A stretch of DNA of 64,000 nucleotides. It comes from Certhia americana (lineage: Eukaryota > Chordata > Aves > Passeriformes > Certhiidae). Numbering within the stretch: the stretch's first letter is position 1; the number at the start of each line of letters is the position of its first letter. The stretch covers positions 54,487,949-54,551,948 of the forward strand of contig CM031859.1 in assembly GCA_018697195.1 (NCBI GenBank). Reading direction: 5' to 3'. Below, in pieces: positions 1 through 10,600 of this stretch. The notes below the pieces were generated by a model, which saw nothing but the letters and a program-made list of their open reading frames with translations, ran no database searches and had not been told where the DNA came from. Position numbers and translations under genes: made by a program.

Positions 1-870
1 CTGACTGACGTCGTTTATCCCCGTGCTTCTCCTGCTGGTCCTGAAATCTCCAAAGTAAAAGGCAAACAACTCGTTTAAGAGCCACCCGACAGAAAAAGCA
101 CACTGCTGCTTCAAGACATTGGTTCGAAGACGTCCCACACGCCAAAGCCACACACGATGAGTGGCCACCACCACAACCCCTCATACTTCGTAGTAGTTTC
201 GATTAGGACCAGACGCCTCAGCTCCTGTCAACGTCATTGCAGCGAGAGGGATAAACACAAGCGCACGGCACCACAGCTCCCCGGGCAAAACCGCACTGAC
301 CTTGGCGAACACCCCTGGGGCATTTACAGTGGGCGGCGGAGATGGTCGGGACCGTGGAGTGCGGGTGCGGCTACGGATCGAGCACCCCTCGACGTCCCTT
401 GGGTGGAGGGGGGCCAGTATAACCGCCTCGGGGGACGAGAAAGTCGTTGGTAAATGGAGGTGAGAGGCCTCAGTCGGCTGCCTTTACCACCGCCCTACCC
501 TGTGGGACGCACCGCCTGCAGGGAATCCCCCCGCCACTCCCACCCGCAGCACCTCGGGCATTATCTGCCGAGCATCCCATGCAACGCTCAATCCTTGTTT
601 GTTTTTTTTTCTTGCAGCAACCCCCGTAGCCCGCTTTTGTTCATCCGACCCTACTTTTTTTTGCGGTTCATATAACCGTTGAAATCTGTCCATGGGTTTT
701 AGGACGACCACCGGTGAGAAAAAAACTCTTCCAAAATGTTGGTAGTCAAACCCCCGGCGGCACCACCCTGACAGCCTGCGTCGCAGGTCCCATCGCAGTC
801 CCCATTCTCACGTGTTAGCGGCGATAAAGGGACGTCGCTGAGCGTTTTTGCACTGAAGAGCCTCAGTGAC

Positions 871-919
871 AGGAAAAAAGGAAAAAGGAAAAAAAAAGAA
901 AAAAAAAAAAAAAAAAAGA
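871..919 (+). repeat. A-rich low-complexity tract
   Basis: Runs of A broken by single or double G, ending in an 18-base A run. It lies within the CpG-rich domain. On the other strand it creates a phenylalanine-rich open frame that should not be taken for a gene. Nothing beside it identifies a retroposed element. Confidence 0.85.
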
Positions 920-1124
920 TCAGACGAACCAAAATTGTCGCAATGCCGGGTTTCAATAAAACCAACAAATGTGCCCTTCTGTGCACTGCCCTGATCGGGT
1001 GGGCTGGGACATAACGAAAAGGAAGGAAAAAAATGAATTTTTTTGAAACTGCCAGAAGGGAACAACGGAGGGGGAAAAAAATATCCTTTCCCTGAACTTG
1101 GCGCAAAGCCGGCATTCTGGCTTC

Positions 1125-1133
1125 TATAAAAGG
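1125..1133 (+). promoter_or_regulatory. TATA-box-like site
   Basis: The string TATAAAAGG matches the TATA-box consensus well and sits inside the CpG-rich domain. No initiator or exon can be tied to it from sequence alone. The AT-rich tracts nearby raise the chance of a random match. Confidence 0.25.
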
Positions 1134-1181
1134 TAGGAGATAATCGAATAGGGCTGACAAATGCGTAAAAAAACGGAGGTG

Positions 1182-1213
1182 AAAAAAAGAAAAAAAAAAA
1201 AAAAAAAAAAAAA
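1182..1213 (+). repeat. A-rich low-complexity tract
   Basis: Nearly pure A run with one interrupting G, the second A-tract in the CpG-rich domain. It is followed directly by CpG-bearing sequence, so it does not look like the tail of a neighbouring retroposon. Confidence 0.85.
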
Positions 1214-1249
1214 GGAACGCCCCGCTCGCAGATTTTGTTTTTAACTGTA

Positions 1250-1257
1250 TCACGTCA
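1250..1257 (+). promoter_or_regulatory. CRE-like site
   Basis: TCACGTCA is one base from the palindromic cAMP-response element bound by CREB/ATF proteins. It lies in CpG-rich promoter-type DNA, where such sites are usually functional when unmethylated. Binding is inferred only. Confidence 0.25.
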
Positions 1258-2504
1258 GTTTTACAAACCGGGTACCCTAGAATTTAATGCTCGGGAATCG
1301 CTTCCTCCCGCTGAACGCGCCGGGGCACACCAGGAGCGCTGGTGCATCACGAAGCCAAGGTGAAGGCATGCAGCCGGGCCACTCCGAGCCCTTGGGCCGC
1401 TGGGAAGGCGCGAAGTCGATGGGTACCACGGCCCTCCCTGGCAGGCTATCCACAGGCGCGCGTGGGGCGCACCCCAGCGGATTGCAAACACGGGCACGGG
1501 GCAAAGGGCGCGGTGCCGTGGAGTGCTGAGCTCCTGCGCCCTACAGGCTCTGGAACTTTTCCACGGGGTGCCCGAACGGGATGTTATTCATGCGCGTTTT
1601 TTCCTTCCTCTTTTCTTAACGTATGGTTACTGGGTTGCGGCACGCTCCAGCGGCACCTTCCCCGGCGCTCCCCCCCACCGTCTTATTTACTCTGTTTTTA
1701 TCCACTCTGTATCGCCCGCTGCTGCTTGCCTGGGCTCCCACAACCACTGCACGGCCGCTGCGTCATCCCTTGTCAGCTCCCCGTCCCATCAAACGCCATC
1801 GTGGGGGAATGGCAACGCACAGCACCGCAGCCGACAAAAGGCACATCTCACCTTGAAACTCAAGAGGATTACCGGAGGACGAGAAGACTCGACCATTTTG
1901 GGCACCATTCTAAATTAAAAACAATCTGCAAAGGGTGTTACAGATAAAAGGCAATGAGTGAAGATTGCTGCTCCGCTCGAGAGCCTATCCGGCTCCTGTC
2001 CCGCCCCGGTCCCCTTCACCTTTCGTGAAGTTGACGGGAGCCTGCGCCAGTAAAGGTAACGTGCGACGAGGGAAAAGCCAAGGAAATTTCGGACTGCATC
2101 TGGCGGAGCTCTCGTTTTCTCCCACTGGTACTTCCTCACACCAGTTGTTCACCCTCGAATTGCCGACGTCTCACAAATTTAAGAGGTAGAACAAGAAAAA
2201 ATTCCCACGAATAAAGATGTGGATTTGAAACTAAGCCCTCAAAAACCCTGCTTGATAGATTAACAGAGACTTCAGAGAGTTTTGTCTGCCGCCATATCGT
2301 ACGATTTTCAGAGTACTGCTGTTAAAAACCCCTTGCTCGATATCCAGTTTGGAGGGTACACCAGAGATCCTCGTCCTCATTGCCCGCCTGCCCCCTGTCA
2401 TACTCCATGAACTTCACAAACGGGGTGCCAGCCTCGGCACGGGGTTCCGGCCGCTGTGGAACAGGGGACAAGACGCTCCCACCGCGGCGGGGAGCATAAA
2501 TCCT

Positions 2505-2516
2505 GCATAAAAAGGC
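2505..2516 (+). promoter_or_regulatory. TATA-like site in GC-rich context
   Basis: GCATAAAAAGGC sits in GC-rich sequence and is preceded by a second CATAAA about 12 bases upstream. It resembles a weak TATA box. The GC-rich surroundings make an AT-rich word more notable than elsewhere. No transcript start can be assigned. Confidence 0.2.
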
Positions 2517-2958
2517 ACAGTCACCCCGCAGCTCTGCAACGGCTTGCCCAAGGCTGACACACCCCTGCGTCCTCGCGGAACTCAAGGGGATAAGCCGAAC
2601 GCCGATCCGCGCCCAACCCACAATCCGCCCGCATCGCCCCCGCTCCATAGCCTTCTACACCGGCGCACCCTCGCCCCCACTCTGCGTCGTTCTTTTCGCA
2701 ATGACCTGCCGCTGCGGCTCTCCAAGTCTACCTGGACCTCTGTTCCGTGCAAGCCTGCCTCGGCTGCCCCGCAGCAGGCGGTCACGACCGCCCTGTAATC
2801 CACGAAAAGATGCATGCGCTAGCGCGTTGTACCCCCGCCTGCTGGGAGGTCTGTTATCCCCCGTGGAGAACAATTCTACTGGCCAGGGCGGAGCGGTGAA
2901 CCCACCTATTTCAGCGGACGAACTTCTCCGCTTTGCCCCTCAAATCTTGCCGCCTTCC

Positions 2959-2964
2959 GTAAGT
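2959..2964 (+). other. Candidate splice donor of a first exon (+)
   Basis: GTAAGT, the ideal vertebrate donor hexamer, occurs in the GC-rich core of the island, preceded by CTTCC. A + strand first exon, possibly untranslated, could end at 2958. The upstream exon side fits the donor consensus poorly. A second donor-like GTAAGC lies near 3415. Confidence 0.25.
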
Positions 2965-3064
2965 CCCAGGGCGCGCGGGCGAGGCGTCGCGGAGTGTTGT
3001 GGGCATTGGCATCGCCTCTAATCAGAAGGGGGCCGCGGCGCTGGCTGCAATCCCACCCAAATAA

Positions 3065-3081
3065 CTCCGCCCTGGTCCAAT
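3065..3081. promoter_or_regulatory. GC box plus CCAAT box
   Basis: CTCCGCCC at 3065-3072 is an Sp/KLF-type GC box, and CCAAT at 3077-3081 is an NF-Y-type core. The two lie four bases apart, a combination common in CpG-island promoters and able to work in either direction. Positions are seen; promoter activity is inferred. Confidence 0.4.
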
Positions 3082-3171
3082 TCGCCGGGCTGACCGCGCA
3101 GTAACAGTAGGGGAGGCGGCGAGGGCTCGAAGGAGACCCGGCCGGCGCTCCGGCTGAACCCCTTAAGTATG

Positions 3172-3179
3172 GACGTCAC
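3172..3179 (+). promoter_or_regulatory. CRE-like site
   Basis: GACGTCAC contains the full CREB/ATF core ACGTCA and lies about 90 bases from the GC/CCAAT pair, in keeping with a core promoter around 3050-3200. Confidence 0.3.
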
Positions 3180-3952
3180 TATCGAAGGGGCGGCATGACA
3201 GGGGTTGCGGGAGCTTAGATGAGAAGTTCAGCACGGGCAACGCCCGCACACTCTGCGCCCGTTGCAACCTCGACCATCAACAATTACTGTAATTTCAGCG
3301 CGCCACCAACACCACTCACGGTCGTAAGGGCGGAAAGGCGGGGGTGTGGGGAAGCCGCATCCGGGCCAGACTGCGCCTGACCTGGAACCGCCCGTCTGCC
3401 GGCCCTGCGCCCACGTAAGCTGTGTGCTGCCCCGCCTCGCCCCTGGCAGGGCGCGTGTGCGAGCGGGAACCCTTCGTCACTGCCACGGGCGGCTTGCGTC
3501 CGCTTGTCTCCCAAAGCCATCAGGACCCTACCGGGACGTCAAGGAGGTGGGGCTGGGCTGTTACTGACTAAAAGTCCCCATGGGGGGGTGCGCGATCTCG
3601 CGGGCTACCGCCGGTGCTTGCCCGGGATCTTAGGCCGGATAAGCGCCGGGCGGGACCGACGCCCGCGGCTTCCTACCTGGTACCCTAGCGTCCTTTCCGC
3701 CTAGCAATCGCCCCGGCGGCCGCCCCCCCCCGCCGCCAAGGCACCGCTAAAAGCAACCACACTCCGCCCGCCACCGAACCCGAACGGAAAGGATCCCTGC
3801 CACGGCGCCGACTCACAACCCGGCCGCATCCCCGCCGCAGGGATCCGCTGTCGCCTCCGTCGGCACCCCAAGCCTCCTGCTCCCGACCCATTCAGGAGCC
3901 CTCGCCCCCTCCCCGCGCTCGAGTGCCAATCGAATCGAACAGCGATGTTCTT

Positions 3953-3955
3953 ACC
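3953..3955 (-). other. Candidate splice donor of a first exon (-)
   Basis: Read on the - strand, the sequence is CAACG followed by GTAAGAAC, a strong donor with its GT at 3954-3953. It would end a - strand exon lying to the right of 3955, within the island edge at about 3955-4340. With the + strand donor at 2959 this permits two promoters in one island. No coding frame is recognised upstream. Confidence 0.25.
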
Positions 3956-3998
3956 GTTGACGAGGAATGTCCCCCACGAAAAGGACTAATACGAATTG

Positions 3999-4011
3999 GT
4001 TAATTAGTTAA
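3999..4011 (+). promoter_or_regulatory. HNF1 / homeodomain-type site at island edge
   Basis: GTTAATTAGTTAA is close to the palindromic HNF1 consensus and contains the homeodomain core TAATTA. It is followed by AAATTAAT. It sits on the AT-rich shoulder where the CpG island ends. Factor binding is inferred. Confidence 0.3.
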
Positions 4012-4340
4012 AATTAATGCAGCGTTTTAATCTGATGAATTGGGTTCTCCAAAGCTCGGGGTGCCCTAAAGTTGCGTTTTAAAACTTTTCCTTACAATGA
4101 CGGCCGCAAGCCTCAACAGTTGAAAGGCATGACAGAACACAAGAAAGGAACAAGTAATCAAAGATCCCATTTTTCAGATGCAAAGTCTTATAGGAAACAT
4201 GAGACACTGTGAATATCTCAATAAATCGCATCAAAAACTTGTATAAACAATGGCTTAGGCCTGTACAGCCAAAAAGTGAATAGAGGAAAAAAATCAAAGA
4301 ATTACAGTGATGTTCCGCGCTCATGTTACTCTTTTACCGC

Positions 4341-7300
4341 AGCCTAAAAGATTGACACTGTCCTGAAATTCTAATTAAGAACTTTTCAAAGCAAAATGAA
4401 TAATAAAGAAGAAGGTAGATGCTGAAAATAAAAAGGAAAGGGAGACTCCACAAACAGAATATTAAAAAGTTTATAAAACTCTTTGCCCTAGAATGTGTAC
4501 ACTCCAAAAGAATGGGTGAGTTCAAGAACAGATGGACAAATCAGTAGGGAAAAAACACCCAAGATTTAGCTGCACAGGCAGCATGTCTGATTTGAAGTGT
4601 TCCTCTGCCACAAATCCCTGTATGCCAGGGATGGGTTGGAGCATAGAACTGAATAGTTGCCTGTTCTTTCCTTCTCATGTAATAGTGCAATGTTAGCTAA
4701 TGATAAGTGACCAGCTAACCCAGTCACCCAGGCTGACCTGCATGGACTTTGGGCTCACACTTCACTTCTGAGTGGCATGATACTGCTTTATTAGTAGCAG
4801 AGTTTAACCAACTCAGAAAACTCCAGGAACTGCTGCTGGAAAGAATGAAGAGAACTGATTTGATTTGTAACCTAATGTGAAGCATTTTGCCCTGCCAAGT
4901 AGCTGTATTCCATATAAAAGTAGCACAAGGCAAACAGATGCTCACCAAGCTCTTTGCCATGACAGCATCCAAAACAGGGCCCCCCATCCAGGTTGTCAGA
5001 GTTGCAGAAAGACACAGACTGCTGGAGCCTTGGGAGAATTAGGCAGAGGGCAGAGCAGACATAACACGCTGGTATGGGTCCCCCCAGGGTCCTGCTGTCA
5101 CAGAGATTGGGACATATCTGAAGTAAAGCCAGGAGGGATGTGAATTGATTTATCTCAAAGAACAAACAGCAGCTCATCACTAGCGTGGGCCTGTATTACT
5201 CAAAGCAGTTCAAAGCACATTCAGCAGTAGCTGAGCTGTGTAAATTCGTTTTCCTAGAAAAGCCTCGCTGTTTGGAGGGCTTATTCATCTGTGGTGGGCA
5301 GGCAGGTGTTAGTCCTGCCTGACACTGCTTTCAGGACACACAGAAACTATCTTGCCCTTCAGGAAGGTCAGAGCCTTCAGCAGCCCTCATGGTAACTGTG
5401 ATCTCCCTTCTGATTCTGTCCTGGTCCTCATTGTCTGATGCGAAATTCAGTGCTTCAATCCTTCCGGAATTCAATTCTCTGATAGCTTCTGAACTTCAGT
5501 TTGGCAATGAATTCAATGCTGAATAAATGAATTCCTGCTTACTTATCTTGCTGATCAAGACCTTAGGATGCAGCAGGTTCCTAGAATTACTTGGCTGACT
5601 CTGGAAGGAAACTTCTTCAAATTCTGCAAATATTTTCAGCAGTATTTGGCTTTGAGTCAATTAAACGAAGATGAAGTTCAGGCTTTAGACTGCAGGAATG
5701 ACACAGCCCCCAACTACAGAAGACGATGGCACTCCTTAACAGCATCTGTTTCTGAAGCAAAATCTCAGAAGCTTTTATTTTCCTCCTGTAAATCCTGAAC
5801 AAACAAGTCTCCGACCTTGTAATTAAGTTTCATGTGCAATAGTCAAAACTTTCAGTCAAGACTTTCAGGCTGCCCCCACAAATGATGCCTACAAGTAGCA
5901 GCAAACAGATAAGGAACTGAGTAACAGCTTTAATAACAACCCCAACAGAGATTTTAAATCAGGAGCTTTCAAATGCTGTCAACAGGTCTGCTAGACATTG
6001 TGTTGACAGGAGGTTTATTGACTGAAGCCCCTATTGATCTGGAAACATCTAATTGATTTCAGTGTCATATTTTGTCAAATACAAATTTGGAACATCTTTT
6101 ATTTCCCTTTTCTGACGCTTACAGAGCAGGTTTAGTGCATTGTCAATAAGAGGCTTTAGTGCCAAGGGATTATGCTCACAGGATCAGAGTGATGCAGAAC
6201 TGTGCTGAGAAAAAAGTAATTCCTATCCTTGTAGAAACCAGTGGAAAATTACAGCATTCTTTAGATGAACTGACCTTTAGTTAAAACAGCTGATAAACAG
6301 TGTCCTGACCTCCATTTTTATTTCCAGCACATGGATTTGAGTTTAACACAGTTTTTATCACTCTGACTCTATGAGTAAATCTTGCAGGTATTTCAGCCTG
6401 TAGCAGTCAGAGAGGGATGACTACAGAAAAAACATATTTGTATGCCTTCCACTGAGTGTGTCTTCCTGGGAGTGTGCCACCCCAAGGTTAGTAAAAGTCC
6501 TTGCAATATTGTGTAGTCTGTCTAGCTAAGAGTTCTCATAAAACTACATTGAATGACAGATACTTAAGTTCATTATTGATATTATGAACTTCAATGTGCT
6601 GTGACTGCACAGAATCGGTCTTATCAGAACTGAATAGTGCTAATATGGAAAAGGAGGCGAAAACTTATGATGGAAATGTGATGAAAAATGAGTCATGAGG
6701 AAAATGAACGTTCTTAGTGATGCTATGAGTTCAGTCTGCTGGTTTTCTTTGGTCACAAGGCAGCCTTATGTGAGGAGCTCCAGAATGAATAGTGTAAGCA
6801 TATACTGTCAGCTGACTCTTGCACTCAGATTTTTTCTTCCAAAACTTTAGTTTTTAAAGGATAATAGAAGAAGGGCATATAGGAATTTTCTATCAAGGAC
6901 GTAATCTGAACAAGTTTGCTTGCACATCTTGCATGAAGTTGATGTGCTGAAATACAAATGTCAGCTGAACTAACCTAGCTATGGGGTCATCTCTTTTTCC
7001 CTTATCCCTTCATCTAGTGTTCCTAGGTGTTGGCTGCCATGATATCTCAATGTCCTTTGTGTGTATACAAAACCCCCATGATCATGATTGTCATTCATCA
7101 TCAGTTCATTATCTTAAAAGAAAAGATCTCTTTAAGCCTGTAAGTCCTCCCAGAAACCTTGGAGATAAGGTACTAAATGGTGTAAATAGTGAGAGAATTT
7201 GTCAAAGAGAGGAATTTTTGCTAGAGAGAGGTTCAGCTGGGTCCTAACTCAAAACAACAAGTTCGATTCTTGGCGATTCTTGGCGATGTGAAAACAGAGG

Positions 7301-8262
7301 ACTGATAAAGGAAGATGCACACTTCCAGGTGTCAATGCTTTTCCTCTTGGTGATACCATCGTGCCTCTTGCCATATACATTAAGTTTCAATATCCCATAT
7401 TATTTGTAGGAGGTTTTCTTTCAAGAAGTATTAAAAGGTGTCCTGGGAAGAAGGATGCAAAATATGCACACTGAACAGGACTTTATCTATAGTGATTTGT
7501 GTTTAGTTATTTATAATTTTAGGAAATATTGAGTCCCTTGCAGAACCCAGATAAATGTGGGGTTATTACAGTATTTCTGAGTGTAGATTAATCAGTCTAA
7601 GCTAGAGAGCAAGACAAGAAGGATTCATTTTGCCCTAGGTAATTGGTTCACAATAGAATAAAAATATTTATGTATTTATTCATAATATATTTACCTTCCT
7701 GAGGTTTTGGTACTCAAGTTAGGCACATAGTCACCAAATATACCCTCCTTGGTCAGAAGAGACAAATAAGCACCCTGAAGGTAACTCAGTGCATCTGTGG
7801 CCTGAATCAGGCAGTGTTTACTGTTTAGTTGAAGGAGTTTGGTCCTGAAACCCATAGATAAGTAGGGGCTGATTTGAATTACATATGATCTTCTTTTCTT
7901 GTTTCTGAAGCTTTACATGAAAAAAATGTGGAAGCACTTTCGAGAATCATTTTGTCAACATACACTGAGAGCTGGTCATTTTATTCTTGATCTATATACA
8001 TATATTCATAAAAGAAAAAATCCTGTGGCAAGTGTAAACACCAGTGTTAGCCAGAGATTCCCAGCCTCAGTCCAGTTTAGTTATGGACCTTGAAGAATAC
8101 TTGTAACATTGTTAAAACTCTCCATAGTGCTCCTCAAAGTTGAATTACAAATGTTGTCTTCCAGCTAGCAGCCATGTGTGTTGCAGTCGATATACAAGAC
8201 ATACCAGTTTTCTTGAAATTAAATTACATTATCTTGCCTTGCACTGTGCCTGATATCATCTC
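4341..8262. other. AT-rich non-coding stretch, no gene recognised
   Basis: CpG falls to background level. The open frames here are short and lack domains or splice support. I see no interspersed repeat that I can name. The only local structure is a small tandem duplication at 7264-7287. Likely intron or intergenic DNA. Confidence 0.5.
7264..7287 (+). repeat. Short tandem duplication, 10-base unit
   Basis: CGATTCTTGG occurs twice in tandem and is followed by CGAT, giving about 2.4 copies. This looks like a local slippage duplication. It is notable only because it contains CpG in a CpG-poor region. Confidence 0.8.
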
Positions 8263-8375
8263 AGACAGATGTGAAAATATTATTTCTATTTTACAAAGGT
8301 GGAAATTGAACCACAGTGTAGACAAAGTGTCTCATCTGAGGGAAATCTGTGACAGAACCAAAAATTAAATGCAGA
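8263..8375 (-). repeat. MIR-like SINE relic
   Basis: The order of words fits a reversed MIR core: an ATTTTACA-type motif, then a purine-rich stretch with GGAAATTGAACCACAG, then a decayed version of the 'aaggtcacacag' segment followed by GACAGAACCAAAA. This is a family shared by amniotes and heavily mutated, so the ends are approximate. Confidence 0.5.
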
Positions 8376-10494
8376 GCTAACTTTCTTCAGTATTAGTATC
8401 TGAATTAAGATTACTGTACAGCAATATATATTCCATATCTGCCAACCCTGTTTGTGTAATTACATGCATTGTAAACAGACAGTTTTGGATGGCAAGAGGC
8501 GGAGCAGGCACTGCAGGCATTTGCAGTACCATGGAGGAATGCTACTGAGATATGTGTTACTACTATAGCCCTGGTTCCCTTCCCAGCAGGAGCCACCCAT
8601 CACAGTGAAAAATGAGGAACTTGGAACACTGGCCTAAAAGGATGTTATTCCAGGAAGGACCTGAATCTAGACTTGTGGGGAAGGAAGGAAGTATAACCAT
8701 ATTCACATTGAACTGGAAACTGATAGCCTCACCTGCCACCATCCAGCATATTGGAAATGCCAGGAAAGTGCTTTTCCTATAGCATACGATCACCACAAAA
8801 AATATTACAGTAAGACAAAGAAGTCCCACATCTGTATATTAGGCAGGCACAGAAAGGAAAAGCCGCAAACATTCCCAACATTAATTTCTCTTTTTCAATT
8901 CCAGATGCCATTTTCAAACCTGTTCAGTCACTCACTGCACTGTGAATCTCTTCATAGTGTTCCAATTAGTCCATTTCTTAAACATCTTAAGCCCTGAAGT
9001 TATTTGGAAACATTTGATAAAGGTTTTACTTACTTTGCTAGAAGTTGCCTTTAGTTTTTTGTAAATGCTTTCTGTGACTCCTCAAAGAAAAGCTTAAGTG
9101 TTTTGTCCATAGGTTTACTAGACTTCAATACCAAAAGAAGATGCTGGAACATATAAGCTAGCTGCCTGCATAACAACTCTTGCATTTGCTGCTGTGTATA
9201 TCAGGTCCAACAACTTTACCTCTGAGGTTTCTTGTCTCTTCCTCTTAATTCATATTTGACTATCTCCAAATTTTCACCCCATTCAAGGATAAAAATCAGG
9301 AGGTTTGACAAGCACAGACACCCACCCATGCACAGTCATGCAGTGGACCACAGGCTTGGAGTATATGACCTTTCTAGCCTTCAGCAAAGGCTTCCTCGCC
9401 CCCGTGCATCAGCATCTGCTCAACAGCACCCACATGGTGGGTGTTACTAATGTCACCAACCCTTGGATCAGCTGGCAGATCTCCATGTGGGAGCTCCCAC
9501 TGACTTGCATTAGTCAGCCAGGTGATGAGCAGCTGGGCACAGCCTCTTCAGCTGGCACAGCTGAAGCTGGAGGCAGACATGTCCCTGCCCACTTAGTGGG
9601 CAATCATAGTGTCTTTGGTCTTACACACCTTCACTGCATTGTTATTTTAAACTTGTACAAAAAAAGGAGTACAGATTTGCAAGTGTGCCATGCTCCAAGT
9701 AGTTGTGACACTTCTGTAATGCTCCTGTCAGAACCTTATGATATGATATTCTTTTCAGAAAATGCTTGCATACAGGAATGGGGAAGAGCCAGTCTAGCTT
9801 ATTGGATTGCTGGTGAATGCAGTGTGGCTGGTACATAAATTCTCAGTGTGACACTAATCTCTATACACTCAGTGAGATGACCACACAACACCTCTCTGCC
9901 TAGCTGAATATGATGCTTCAATCTTTCACACAAGACAGGATAATACTGCTATAGAATTTCATTTTAGGGTTTTTTTTAAAAGAAAGATCATAAGAAAGAG
10001 AATCAACCATCTATACATATTTTTAATAGAACATCAGAAAAATGGAGTCCTGGAACTCTGACTTGTGAATGTGCCTTAGCTTGCTGCAATATAAGAAACT
10101 TTACTAAGCAGCTTGTATTTTGTTGTCTGTGGAGTTCTTTAGAAAACCAGATGAAGTGCCAGGTGAAGAAATTAAAGCATAAAGAGATTACACAAAGAAC
10201 TGTCCAATGAGATAGGAGGTTGGAAACAAGACTTTCTGCCTCTGGTGTTCTAGCACTAGTGTAGACAAATGAACCACTGAGGGCAAATTGAAAGCTTGAA
10301 TGCAGAAAGACTAAGCATAATTTAGCTGCCAATGGCAGCATTTACTCGATTACAAAGCCTAGCACTGTGGATTTCTCTGTAGTTATAGGGAACTCTCTTA
10401 CCAGTGCTGTTATTCATGATTTTCACTTTCAGCAAAGGTTTTTGCTTATGTATGTTTTTATCCTGAGCCCTTTAAACCTTCAAACAGGCAAATA
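8376..10494. other. Non-coding stretch with one long open frame
   Basis: Holds the longest start-to-stop frame of the window at 9305-9838 on the + strand, 177 codons. It shows no domain, signal peptide or repeat pattern that I recognise. Inside it, 9385-9436 is bounded by acceptor-like and donor-like words and carries two CpGs. A frame of this length is near what chance gives in 64 kb, so I do not call a gene. Confidence 0.4.
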
Positions 10495-10600
10495 TTAACA
10501 GACATTTTAAAGAATGAGGAGATAGGGAAGTTGGATGACTTGGGTCACTGTCATATGATGAGCTTGAAATAGAATAAACATTTTGTGAGGCTTGTGACTT
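10495..10600 (-). repeat. MIR-like SINE relic
   Basis: CATTTTAAAGAATGAGGAGATAG-type sequence followed by GACTTGGGTCAC follows the reversed MIR core (ATTTTACAGATGAGGAAAC, then TTGCCCAAGGTCAC). Strongly decayed; edges uncertain. Confidence 0.45.

Larger units (their letters stand above)
1..4340. promoter_or_regulatory. Broad CpG island / unmethylated promoter domain
   Basis: CpG dinucleotides are frequent from the left edge to about 4340 and then become rare. The part from about 1280 to 3950 is strongly GC-rich. The part from 1 to about 1250 is only moderately GC-rich and contains long A-tracts, yet still keeps its CpGs. In vertebrates such CpG retention marks germ-line unmethylated DNA, usually a promoter or a broad hypomethylated valley at a regulated gene. 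Open frames here are plentiful on both strands but show no recognisable domain, so I call no coding exon. The island is cut by the window edge, so its true size and the gene it serves are unknown. Seen: CpG density and the sharp right boundary. Inferred: promoter role. Confidence 0.8.

Noticed and set aside
699..1253. 184-codon - strand frame in the CpG-rich domain
   Set aside because: Its length comes from A-tracts read as phenylalanine runs on the other strand; the rest has no domain and stop-poor composition.
2701..3021. 106-codon + frame, and a similar - frame at 3685-3891
   Set aside because: GC-rich island sequence lacks stops in all frames. The peptides are arginine/proline/glycine-rich without any recognisable signal peptide or domain.
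1..4340. Contaminating bacterial or viral DNA as the source of the CpG-rich end
   Set aside because: No long coding frames, no bacterial gene signals and no recognisable viral genes. A-tracts and promoter words fit a vertebrate island. A chimeric join is still worth excluding and is listed in the findings.
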